This document shows, one piece after another, positions 1 to 5,958 of a stretch of 8,828 nt of DNA. How positions within the stretch are numbered: the first letter of the stretch is position 1; each line of letters starts with the position of its first letter. Made by a program: the position numbers and the translations under genes. Source of the stretch: Dehalococcoidia bacterium (GTDB taxonomy: Bacteria; Chloroflexota; Dehalococcoidia; GIF9; UBA5629); the NCBI GenBank assembly GCA_007280145.1, contig QYPU01000008.1, positions 1-8,828 of the forward strand, read 5' to 3'. The notes under the pieces are model-generated. The model was not told the origin of the DNA and made no database searches. It worked only from the letters and a program-made list of their open reading frames with translations.

Positions 1-2328
1 CACAGGTATGGGTGACGGAGTATACGCAAATACCTTTACTTCAGAAATCTTGCCACCGCCCGGCTTCATTACAGAGCTATCGGAGCTATAAATCAGCTTG
101 TAGTGCTCCAGCGCTTCTAAAGGCACCGAACTAACAAAGGGGTCAGTACCAACTATTCTATAATTATCCGATTCTTGACTGGAAATATAGGCCTCAGCTT
201 CTTCATAGCCGGAGAAGGATTTTGCACCGGTAAGCACCTTGCAAAGCTCACCATCAGGACCAGTCCTCTCTTCATAGGAAATCACCATGGAGTTTTGGGG
301 GGTGACCTGGCTGCCGTCAAAGTTATATAGCCTAACGGCTAACGAGCGGTAATATTCAGGATAATAGAAAAGGTACACAGGTACAAGCTTATTATCCTGT
401 GGCTGATAGTAGACATCATGGAAATTTTCCGGTGTGCTGCCGCTATAGGTTGCCACGGCATGAAACTTGGTGGTAACCGTAGGCTGGTCAATGATTACAT
501 ACCTTGAATACCTTGAGCCATGCCAATCTATCCTCTGATTGGCCAGAGTCTCATCCTGGGCAGTAAAAATGGGAGCTTCCCCATGATGGCCGGTACCCGG
601 GTTAGAGGTAGGAATGCGGTGGCCGATGCGGGTTATCCAGTAGCCATAGTCCCACCAGGCAGTTACACCATAGGCAGTTTCAGAATACTGGAATGGCCTT
701 TCATACGTCTCATAATAGAAATCGGGATTGCCAAAGGGGTCCGCTGTATTGTCTTCCAGCCAGGAAAGCGATTCACACCAGGCATCGCTGGGAGCGAACG
801 CTGCACGGCTGGCAGTATTCATTGCCCCACCTATATTGGGAAAAAAGCTGAGGAAAAAGACCACTATTATCCCAAAAGCCATAATTATTGGGCTACCGCT
901 AAGTTGAGAACCACCTTTCTGGCTCTTTCTTTGTTTAATCTTTTTTTTCACCTTCTGGAATGATTCCACTGGCTCAATCGCCGTTTCCTTAAAACCGGCG
1001 AACTCAAGGATTAGCCAGGAGAGGTAGCCGGTGAGCAGCGCCACATTGACAACAAAATAGTAGGCAAAGCGGCGCATGGATAAGGTGGCCGCCAGCATCA
1101 CCAGGCTCCAAACAATAAGTAGTGTCTTGTCAGCCTCCCCTCGCTTGATAATGAAGTAAATAAGTATGCCCAGCGAGATGAAGCTGATGAAAAAGCCGGT
1201 GGTGAAATTACCCCAGGCAACTGCCCACGAGAACTCGCCGCCGGGGAAGAGGATAGGCTGCATCTCGAGGACTGTTGTTTCCATAGGCCAGGCCCACAAT
1301 ATCCCAATTTGCCCCATCACGCTTCTCAGGAGAGAGGGGGCGATAACGTGGAAAATTGCCAGACTGGCTAGGCCAAGTCCGAGGAGGGCAACCGGATAAA
1401 AGAACGGCTTTATGCCACGGCTGGCCATGAGGCGGGAAAGTATGGCTAAAGCGATGGGGACAAGGATAACAATAATTAGCGAGGCTAAAGACATTATGCC
1501 TGGAGATGCCGGCAAAAACATCAGCAGGGCAACGAGAAAGGTGATGGCGCTGACAAAACAGAGATAATCGGTAGACCGGCCCTTCAAATGGTCGATAATG
1601 AGCTGGATTATAAGGTAGACAAAAACAATGAAGACAAAGAGCAAGGCGCCTGCCCAGGTAAGGAAATAGGCTCCAAGGAAGATGCCAGCAAGAAGGCTAT
1701 AGATTAAAGGCTTGATGATAACTGCCCAGTCCCAATGCCTCACATGCTCAAAAGTCAATTCCTTTTGTCTGGCATTTTTCACTGCCAGAATTAGGAACAA
1801 CATGGCTATAGTGGTAAATAGTGTTTCGGCAACATGATAGTCGGTAAAGCCGAGGATCGACCTGCCCAGAAATTCACCTGGGAAGAGACCAACTAAACCA
1901 GCAGCTATCACGCCAGCCCAGCGATTGAACAGCGCCTTGCCAATAAAGTAAACCGGAATAACGGTTAAGGCACCCAGGACGGCGGGGAAATAGACGCCGA
2001 CGATATCAATAGTATGCTGAGTTGGCGAGCCCAGTCCAACCAGCCAGGTAATGCCAGCCAGTAAGTATTGAAAGAAATGACAGCCACCCGGCCCTCCGCC
2101 GCCGGGATAAAGCATATAGGGGTCAAATGAATTAAGATGAGGAAAATTATGGACCAGGTTATCGACGATGCGCATATGATAATAGGCATCGACGCCGGTA
2201 AACTTTATCCAGTCACCAACGAAGACCTGGCCATAGGGAAGGGCAACTCGGAGATACAGAGCAGCTCCAAAGAATAGAGCTACTATTATGCCAGCAATAA
2301 GTCCTGAAGAAAATCTGCTCTGGCTCAT
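1..2328 (-). CDS. STT3/AglB-type oligosaccharyltransferase catalytic subunit, C-terminus cut by window edge
   Basis: The frame is open for 776 codons from the ATG at 2328 to base 1, with no stop in the window. An in-frame stop lies 19 nt upstream at 2347-2349 and no other start codon lies between, so this start is secure. Visible STT3 family (GT66) landmarks are a first TM near residues 9-27, GVDAYYHMR with D47 (first acidic, metal-binding motif), FTDYHVAE with D163/H165 (second motif), TTVLEMQPI with E355 (the external-loop glutamate motif), a basic linker at about 457-470, a last TM at about 480-496, then a soluble exported domain carrying WWDYG at 558-562, which reads the acceptor +2 Ser/Thr. 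D614 and K621 may be the DK-type motif, and YYRSL/RLYNFDG (659-672) resembles archaeal AglB. Family knowledge: it transfers lipid-linked glycan to Asn in sequons outside the membrane. Acceptors and glycan are unknown here. The assignment is firm at family level; WWDYG and the archaeal-like tail argue against a generic GT39 mannosyltransferase. Confidence 0.93.
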   Translation of the reverse strand, partial: MSQSRFSSGLIAGIIVALFFGAALYLRVALPYGQVFVGDWIKFTGVDAYYHMRIVDNLVHNFPHLNSFDPYMLYPGGGGPGGCHFFQYLLAGITWLVGLGSPTQHTIDIVGVYFPAVLGALTVIPVYFIGKALFNRWAGVIAAGLVGLFPGEFLGRSILGFTDYHVAETLFTTIAMLFLILAVKNARQKELTFEHVRHWDWAVIIKPLIYSLLAGIFLGAYFLTWAGALLFVFIVFVYLIIQLIIDHLKGRSTDYLCFVSAITFLVALLMFLPASPGIMSLASLIIVILVPIALAILSRLMASRGIKPFFYPVALLGLGLASLAIFHVIAPSLLRSVMGQIGILWAWPMETTVLEMQPILFPGGEFSWAVAWGNFTTGFFISFISLGILIYFIIKRGEADKTLLIVWSLVMLAATLSMRRFAYYFVVNVALLTGYLSWLILEFAGFKETAIEPVESFQKVKKKIKQRKSQKGGSQLSGSPIIMAFGIIVVFFLSFFPNIGGAMNTASRAAFAPSDAWCESLSWLEDNTADPFGNPDFYYETYERPFQYSETAYGVTAWWDYGYWITRIGHRIPTSNPGTGHHGEAPIFTAQDETLANQRIDWHGSRYSRYVIIDQPTVTTKFHAVATYSGSTPENFHDVYYQPQDNKLVPVYLFYYPEYYRSLAVRLYNFDGSQVTPQNSMVISYEERTGPDGELCKVLTGAKSFSGYEEAEAYISSQESDNYRIVGTDPFVSSVPLEALEHYKLIYSSDSSVMKPGGGKISEVKVFAYTPSPIPV

Positions 2329-2345
2329 CGTTAGCCCTGGCCTAG

Positions 2346-2374
2346 ATTATAGCTTTGCCTTGATGGTAGTGCAA
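2346..2374 (-). promoter_or_regulatory. Putative promoter of the STT3 gene
   Basis: On the minus strand a perfect TATAAT lies at 2351-2346, with TTGCAC at 2374-2369 as a weak -35 (3 of 6 to TTGACA) after a 17-nt spacer. Transcription would begin near 2339, giving a leader of only about 11 nt before the ATG at 2328. That leader holds an AGGG that could act as a short ribosome binding site. The -10 match and spacing are good, the -35 is poor. Confidence 0.5.
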
Positions 2375-2441
2375 GGTCTAGCCGCCTGTATACATGTTGT
2401 TGTCAGCGAAAATGCCAAAACAGCATGTAGTAATCCAATCA

Positions 2442-2467
2442 ATGTAGCGCAGCCTTTTAAGGCTGCC
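2442..2467 (+). repeat. REP-like palindromic repeat, family A copy 1
   Basis: A 26-nt unit with head ATGTAGCGCAG followed by the hairpin GCAGCCT-TTTA-AGGCTGC (7-bp stem, 4-nt loop). It is identical over all 26 nt to the copy at 2699-2724 and preceded by a similar CCAATCA. No coding potential is supported. The identity of two copies 257 nt apart suggests recent duplication or a dispersed family. Confidence 0.85.
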
Positions 2468-2473
2468 CCCAGC

Positions 2474-2514
2474 CTGTCATTGCGAGGCACAGAGTGCCGT
2501 GGCAATCTCGGTGG
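2474..2514 (+). repeat. Palindromic repeat, family B copy 1
   Basis: The unit starts CTGTCATTGCGAGG and ends CAATCTCGGTGG, with an inner hairpin GGCAC-AGA-GTGCC. The arms match the inverted copy at 2552-2593 with one mismatch each (14-nt and 12-nt arms), while the inner part differs. Sequences of the form TCATTGCGAG...GCAATC are familiar to me as dispersed intergenic repeats in many bacterial genomes; that comes from memory, not from a search. Confidence 0.75.
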
Positions 2515-2551
2515 GGTTGTGGCGAGGGCTTTGTTTCCCCTCACATCCCAT

Positions 2552-2593
2552 CCACTGAGATTGCTTCGTCGCTAGCGCTCCTCGCAAAGACAG
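2552..2593 (-). repeat. Palindromic repeat, family B copy 2 (inverted)
   Basis: Read on the minus strand, the unit starts CTGTCTTTGCGAGG, has the inner palindrome CGCTAGCG, and ends CAATCTCAGTGG. It is inverted relative to the copy at 2474-2514, with 37 nt between them, so the two could fold into one long imperfect hairpin. The motif TTGCTTCGT inside it recurs at 2610-2618 as a further fragment. Confidence 0.75.
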
Positions 2594-2641
2594 TAGAGGT
2601 TGGCCGAGTTTGCTTCGTGGAGTTTACTGAAGGTGGTGGCA

Positions 2642-2677
2642 GACATGGAGCAGGGCTAAAGCCCTGCGCTACATGTC
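2642..2677 (-). repeat. REP-like palindromic repeat, family A variant (inverted)
   Basis: On the minus strand, from 2674 down, it has the same 11-nt head ATGTAGCGCAG as the copies at 2442 and 2699. Its hairpin is GCAGGGC-TTTA-GCCCTGC: three stem pairs differ from the other copies, and each change is matched on the opposite side. Outer arms GACATG (2642-2647) and CATGTC (2672-2677) extend the palindrome. With the copy at 2699-2724 it forms an inverted pair around a 20-nt spacer, because GCGCTACATGT (2666-2676) mirrors ACATGTAGCGC (2697-2707). Confidence 0.8.
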
Positions 2678-2698
2678 CATTCTCCCAATCAAGCCCAC

Positions 2699-2724
2699 AT
2701 GTAGCGCAGCCTTTTAAGGCTGCC
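2699..2724 (+). repeat. REP-like palindromic repeat, family A copy 2
   Basis: It is identical over 26 nt to 2442-2467, with head ATGTAGCGCAG and a 7-bp stem closing a TTTA loop. It faces the inverted variant at 2642-2677 in REPIN-like geometry. No transposase (such as a RAYT/Y1 protein) is encoded in the window, so the unit would be non-autonomous. Confidence 0.85.
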
Positions 2725-2743
2725 AGGGGCTGGATTTGGGCAA

Positions 2744-2781
2744 GGCTCAGAATGACAGAGGGCGAAGGGCTCGCAAAGACA
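2744..2781 (-). repeat. Degenerate repeat remnants related to family B
   Basis: GGCTCAGAATGACA (2744-2757) reads TGTCATTCTGAGCC on the minus strand, resembling another common dispersed intergenic repeat type. CTCGCAAAGACA (2770-2781) is an exact 12-nt match to 2581-2592 in the family B copy. Both look like worn or partial units lying against the forward promoter that starts at 2798. Confidence 0.45.
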
Positions 2782-2797
2782 AAACAGCAGCCTGTAG

Positions 2798-2826
2798 TTG
2801 ACTTCTTGCCGATTTTCAGATATTCT
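2798..2826 (+). promoter_or_regulatory. Sigma70-like promoter of the corrinoid operon
   Basis: TTGACT (2798-2803, 5 of 6 to consensus), a 17-nt spacer, and TATTCT (2821-2826, 4 of 6). Transcription would start near 2833, just before the cobalamin riboswitch, which is the expected layout. It is the only well-spaced candidate I saw between the repeats and the aptamer. Confidence 0.65.
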
Positions 2827-2840
2827 GTAGCTAATCGAAT

Positions 2841-2944
2841 AAATGTGGTGGGGTGCCCGAGGGTGACCGAGGGCTTGATTGGCAAGCAAACCGGTGGAAT
2901 TCCGGTACAGTCCCGCCTACTGTAATAGTCAGAACACCAGCCTC
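2841..2944 (+). promoter_or_regulatory. Cobalamin (B12) riboswitch aptamer
   Basis: The conserved B12-box region is readable: the hairpin ACCGG (2890-2894) / CCGGT (2902-2906), then CAGTCCCGCC (2908-2917) and ACTGTAA (2919-2925), then GTCAGAACACCAGCC (2928-2942). The 5' part has GGTGCCC (2852-2858); GGTG can pair with CACC at 2935-2938 to close the core. CAGCC (2938-2942) and GGCTG (2954-2958) can form a downstream hairpin like the regulatory arm that kisses the aptamer. GGCAAG at 2881-2886 departs by one base from the usual GGGAAG-like core, and an extra T sits in CCGCC-T-ACTG. It senses adenosyl- or other cobalamins and controls the btuF operon. Boundaries are approximate. Confidence 0.92.
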
Positions 2945-3001
2945 GCTATGTATGGCTGCCTCCGCGGAGTAAGGGGGTGGGATTTATTGTTTTAATTAGT
3001 C

Positions 3002-3034
3002 CCCCTGCTTCCTGGAGCAGGGGTTTTGTTTTAT
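3002..3034 (+). terminator. Riboswitch-controlled intrinsic terminator
   Basis: The 8-bp stem CCCCTGCT (3002-3009) / AGCAGGGG (3016-3023) has loop TCCTGG and is followed by TTTTGTTTTAT. It lies between the aptamer and the btuF ribosome binding site, so it should stop transcription early when cobalamin is bound. AGGGGG (2972-2977) can pair with CCCCCT (3001-3006) and would break the 5' arm of the stem, a plausible short antiterminator. The terminator is clear; the antiterminator pairing is inferred. Confidence 0.88.
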
Positions 3035-3054
3035 ACAACATTAAGGAGGCTTCA

Positions 3055-3978
3055 ATGAATCAGTATAGCCGAAATTGCCTTCTTGTCCTTTTATCAGTAG
3101 CATTGCTTCTTTGTCTCAGTTGTGCTTCACCACCTCCAGCAGGCAATGTGGTCGATGACCTTGACAGGACGATAAATATTGACGAAATACCTCAGCGAAT
3201 CATCTCTCTGGCGCCGAGTAATACTGAAATCCTGTTTGCCCTTGGCCTCGGCGATAGGGTGGTGGGAGTTACCGAGTACTGCAATTTTCCCGAAGCGGCT
3301 ATAGCTAAGCCTAAAGTGGGTGGTTTTAGCACTGTCGATATAGAGAAGGTGGTTTCTCTTGAGCCAGATCTGGTGCTGGCAACGCAAATTCATAGCAAAA
3401 CAGCTATCCCAGCCCTGGAAAAACTAGGGATAACAGCTCTGGCCCTGGCACCAGGTTCCCTGGACGAAGTAATGAACAATATCACCCTGGTAGGGAAAAT
3501 CACCGGACAGGATAAGCAGGCTTCCCAGCTAGTCAACAGCTTGGGGACAAGGATTGAAGCTATAGCCAGTAGAACCCAAAATCTGGCACCGGACCAAAGG
3601 CCGAGAGTCCTTTATCTCACCTGGCATGACCCCTTGATAACCGCTGGCACAGAAACCCTGGTCGACGACATAATCAGTAAGGCGGGCGGACAAAATATCG
3701 CTTATGATATCTCAGGACATAAGGCTATTGCTCTGGAGACAGTTATTCACAGAGACCCACAGCTAATTATCGCCTCTATTGGTATGGGGACAGGTGAAGA
3801 CCTGCCCTGGCAATATGTAAAAAATGAGCCTAGATTGAAAAACACTGAAGCATTGCTGAACGACAGGGTATACAAAATAGACGGTGACCTGGCACATCGT
3901 GCTGGCCCCCGGATAGTCGACGCCCTGGAGCAGATGGCACAATTTATTCATCCTGAACTCTTCGAGGAAATCAATTGA
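3055..3978 (+). CDS. btuF: BtuF-like corrinoid ABC transporter substrate-binding lipoprotein
   Basis: The protein has 307 residues and belongs to the periplasmic-binding-protein type 2 family. The N-terminus has a signal peptide (R6, hydrophobic core about 8-22) and C23 as a likely lipidation site, although the lipobox C-L-S-C is unorthodox at -3. The mature part opens with PQRIISLAPSNTEILFALG (46-64), GVTEYCNFP and VVSLEPDLVLA, the usual BtuF/FhuD-type start, and ends at FIHPELF. The ATG at 3055 is chosen because AAGGAGG (3043-3049) sits 5 nt upstream. A GTG at 2977 is in frame but lies inside the riboswitch expression platform, so that extension is false. It is first in the operon, behind the B12 riboswitch, which supports corrinoid rather than siderophore binding. 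It would hand corrinoid to BtuCD at the outer face of the membrane. Confidence 0.92.
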   Translation: MNQYSRNCLLVLLSVALLLCLSCASPPPAGNVVDDLDRTINIDEIPQRIISLAPSNTEILFALGLGDRVVGVTEYCNFPEAAIAKPKVGGFSTVDIEKVVSLEPDLVLATQIHSKTAIPALEKLGITALALAPGSLDEVMNNITLVGKITGQDKQASQLVNSLGTRIEAIASRTQNLAPDQRPRVLYLTWHDPLITAGTETLVDDIISKAGGQNIAYDISGHKAIALETVIHRDPQLIIASIGMGTGEDLPWQYVKNEPRLKNTEALLNDRVYKIDGDLAHRAGPRIVDALEQMAQFIHPELFEEIN

Positions 3979-4070
3979 ACATCTACCATACCACCCATAA
4001 TGTCTCCCATCTAGCTGGCAATGAAGAGCTGAAATATAATGCGATGAGGATTGTCCAGGAATGGCATTAG
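3975..4070 (+). CDS. Candidate 31-residue His-containing small ORF between btuF and btuC
   Basis: It starts at TTG 3975, which overlaps the btuF TGA as TTGA, and stops at TAG 4068-4070, 10 nt into btuC. A GAGGA at 3964-3968 lies 6 nt before the TTG, a good site for coupled translation. The peptide reads NIYHTTHNVSHLAGNE, continues with a short charged helix-like part, and ends IVQEWH. It has four histidines, three of them as H-x2-H-x3-H (residues 5-12), which could bind metal, though that is speculation. It has no membrane segment or signal peptide. I recognise no family. It fills a gap in an operon whose other junctions are 5 nt or less, and reading through it could bring ribosomes to btuC. 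It may instead be untranslated spacer or a remnant of a lost gene. Confidence 0.35.
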   Translation: MNIYHTTHNVSHLAGNEELKYNAMRIVQEWH

Positions 4071-5140
4071 AACTGCTAAGGGACACAGCCATACCCAAAA
4101 CCGCCGCCGTTTATCCCCTGCAATGGCGCAGCCGAGTTTACGCTATAGTCGGTCTAGTTTCACTTCTGGGAGTAGTAATAGCAGCAACTCTAGCAATAGG
4201 CAGCACTCACATCCCCCTGGCTACTCTAGGGAATATACTGCTAGCCAAGCTGCCTTTCATCGGAGTTGAGTCCACCTGGGCAAGCAGTATGGAAACAATC
4301 ATCTTTGACATTCGTCTGCCCCGGCTGCTTCTGGCTGGACTGGTAGGTGCCTCTTTGGCTGTGGCTGGGGCTACATACCAGGGTCTTTTCCGCAATCCTT
4401 TAGCCGACCCCTACCTTATCGGCGTTGCCCAGGGAGCAGCCCTCGGAGCTGTTACCGGTTTCCTGCTGCCCGCATCATGGCAAGCCGCCAGCATCCCATT
4501 ACTGGCATTCGCCGGGGCTCTTTTAGCTGTAGCTGTCGTCTATTCCATAGCCAGGGTTGGGAAGACCCTGCCCATGACAACTCTCATCTTAGCTGGTGTA
4601 GCCCTGGGCGCCTTCCTGGCAGCGATTACTTCATATTTGATGATTGCATCAGGAGACAAATTGCACGGCATAATTTCCTGGCTGCTGGGTACATTCTCGC
4701 TAACCAGTTGGTGGCAGGTGACGATGGTGATACCTTATATTTCCCTTGGCATAGTGGTTATATGGCTTCACGCCCGACCTCTGAATGTAATGCAGCTTGA
4801 TGAGGAGCAGGCACAGCAACTGGGCATCAATGTGGAGCGGGTCAAGCTGATTTTACTTGGAGCCGCAACTTTGATAACCGCCGCCGCAGTTTGCTTCTGC
4901 GGTATTATCGGCTTTGTTGGCATCATTATTCCTCACGCTGTGCGGCTTATCTGGGGCCCTGACCATCGCTTCCTGCTACCGCTGTCTACACTTGCCGGAG
5001 CCAGCTTCCTGATTCTGGCTGATACCGTTGCCCGAACTATGCTAGCACCCACTGAGATACCAGTAGGTGTAATCACCGCCTTCCTGGGAGCTCCTTTCTT
5101 TCTCTATCTACTGCGACAAAAAAAGAGAGCGATATTTTAA
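4061..5140 (+). CDS. btuC: BtuC-like corrinoid ABC transporter permease
   Basis: The 359-residue polytopic protein belongs to the FecCD/BtuC family. The first TM is at about 26-45, followed by the family signature IRLPRLLLAGLVGASLAVAG (84-103), YQGLFRNPLADPYLIG (106-121) and a GAALGA helix. The C-terminal half has EEQAQQLGI (cytoplasmic coupling region), GFVGIIIPHAVRL and ILADTVAR...EIPVGVITAFLGAPFF, all typical. It dimerises to form the membrane channel, receiving corrinoid from BtuF and coupling to BtuD. An in-frame stop at 4037-4039 leaves ATG 4061 as the first good start. AGGA abuts the ATG too closely to serve, and GAGGA at 4046-4050 is 10 nt away, so coupling to translation of the small ORF upstream is plausible. 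The next gene follows with no gap. Sequence alone does not separate corrinoid from iron-chelate permeases; the riboswitch and neighbours do. Confidence 0.93.
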   Translation: MALELLRDTAIPKTAAVYPLQWRSRVYAIVGLVSLLGVVIAATLAIGSTHIPLATLGNILLAKLPFIGVESTWASSMETIIFDIRLPRLLLAGLVGASLAVAGATYQGLFRNPLADPYLIGVAQGAALGAVTGFLLPASWQAASIPLLAFAGALLAVAVVYSIARVGKTLPMTTLILAGVALGAFLAAITSYLMIASGDKLHGIISWLLGTFSLTSWWQVTMVIPYISLGIVVIWLHARPLNVMQLDEEQAQQLGINVERVKLILLGAATLITAAAVCFCGIIGFVGIIIPHAVRLIWGPDHRFLLPLSTLAGASFLILADTVARTMLAPTEIPVGVITAFLGAPFFLYLLRQKKRAIF

Positions 5141-5953
5141 ATGTTCAATTTGCGCTTAGACGAAGTTAGCTTAGGCTACGGCAAGCGAACCGTGCTGCAT
5201 AATATCAGCCTTGAAGCCAGGCCAGGGGAAATGCTGGGCATTATTGGGCCTAACGGCTCAGGTAAATCGACTTTGATTAGAGGCATAACCCGCCTAATTT
5301 CGCCTAGCTCAGGACAAATTTTCCTCGATGGGCAAAACATAGCCAGCATGAGCCACTCGGATTTAGCCCGGCTGGTAGCTGTTGTGCCACAAAATCCAGT
5401 ATTACCAGGACTGTTCACCGCCTTCGAGGTGGTGCTGATGGGACGGACACCACATCTGGGATTCCTTAAGTATGAAGGGAAAAGAGATTTAGCTATCGTT
5501 CAAAGAGCTATGGAGGCCACCCAAACTGCTGCCTTCGCTGAGCGCAGGATAGGCGAGCTTTCCGGCGGTGAGAGACAGCGCCTGACTATCGCCCGCGCTT
5601 TAGCTCAAGAGCCAAAGATAATCCTCCTGGATGAACCTACCGCCCACCTCGATATCAATTATCAGATAGAAACTCTTGATATAGCCCGTCAGCTATGCCT
5701 GGAGCAAAAATTGATAGTCGTGGCAACCCTGCACGACTTAAACCTGGCAGCTCAGTATTGCGACCGGCTGGTTATGCTCTGTGATGGGAAAATCCACTGT
5801 CACGGGGTTCCAGCGGCAGTGATTAACACCCAAACCGTTAAAGAAGTTTACGGGGCTGAAGTTTACGTCTATCCTCATCCGATTAATGGTTTACCAGCTA
5901 CCCTTATTGCATCCAGGAAAGACACCAGCAAGCCGAACGCGAGGGCAATGTAA
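5141..5953 (+). CDS. btuD: BtuD-like corrinoid ABC transporter ATP-binding protein
   Basis: The 270-residue cytoplasmic ATPase has every ABC motif: Walker A GPNGSGKST (36-44), Q-loop VVPQ with Q84, signature LSGGERQ (140-146), Walker B IILLDEP (160-166), D-loop HLD (169-171) and switch histidine H198 in ATLHDLN. LMGRTPHLGFL (99-109) is typical of the iron-chelate/B12 importer subfamily. It drives corrinoid import with the BtuC dimer. The ATG follows the btuC TAA directly (TAAATG). Only a weak purine run (AAGAGAG) lies upstream, so it is probably translated by re-initiation. The C-terminus, after the conserved EVYVYPHP stretch, is short and variable. Confidence 0.94.
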   Translation: MFNLRLDEVSLGYGKRTVLHNISLEARPGEMLGIIGPNGSGKSTLIRGITRLISPSSGQIFLDGQNIASMSHSDLARLVAVVPQNPVLPGLFTAFEVVLMGRTPHLGFLKYEGKRDLAIVQRAMEATQTAAFAERRIGELSGGERQRLTIARALAQEPKIILLDEPTAHLDINYQIETLDIARQLCLEQKLIVVATLHDLNLAAQYCDRLVMLCDGKIHCHGVPAAVINTQTVKEVYGAEVYVYPHPINGLPATLIASRKDTSKPNARAM

Positions 5954-5958
5954 GAATC

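Noticed and set aside
520..963. 147-codon open frame on the plus strand
   Set aside because: It is the codon-aligned antisense of the STT3 soluble domain, including the WWDYG region, and its peptide resembles no known fold. The minus-strand reading explains the sequence fully.
2442..2781. CRISPR array
   Set aside because: Repeats differ in family and orientation and lack regular spacing or unique spacers of constant length. They are palindromic dispersed units, not a CRISPR.
2288..2925. Several open frames of 65-143 codons on both strands in the intergenic region
   Set aside because: They cross palindromic repeats and the riboswitch, overlap one another on both strands and lack ribosome binding sites; their length comes from the repeats.
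2977..3054. N-terminal extension of BtuF from GTG 2977
   Set aside because: It would translate the riboswitch antiterminator and terminator hairpin. A clear AAGGAGG sits 5 nt before ATG 3055, and a signal peptide begins there.
4051..4269. 72-codon plus-strand frame rich in Ser and Asn
   Set aside because: It is out of frame with btuC, whose first membrane segment and family motifs lie over the same bases.
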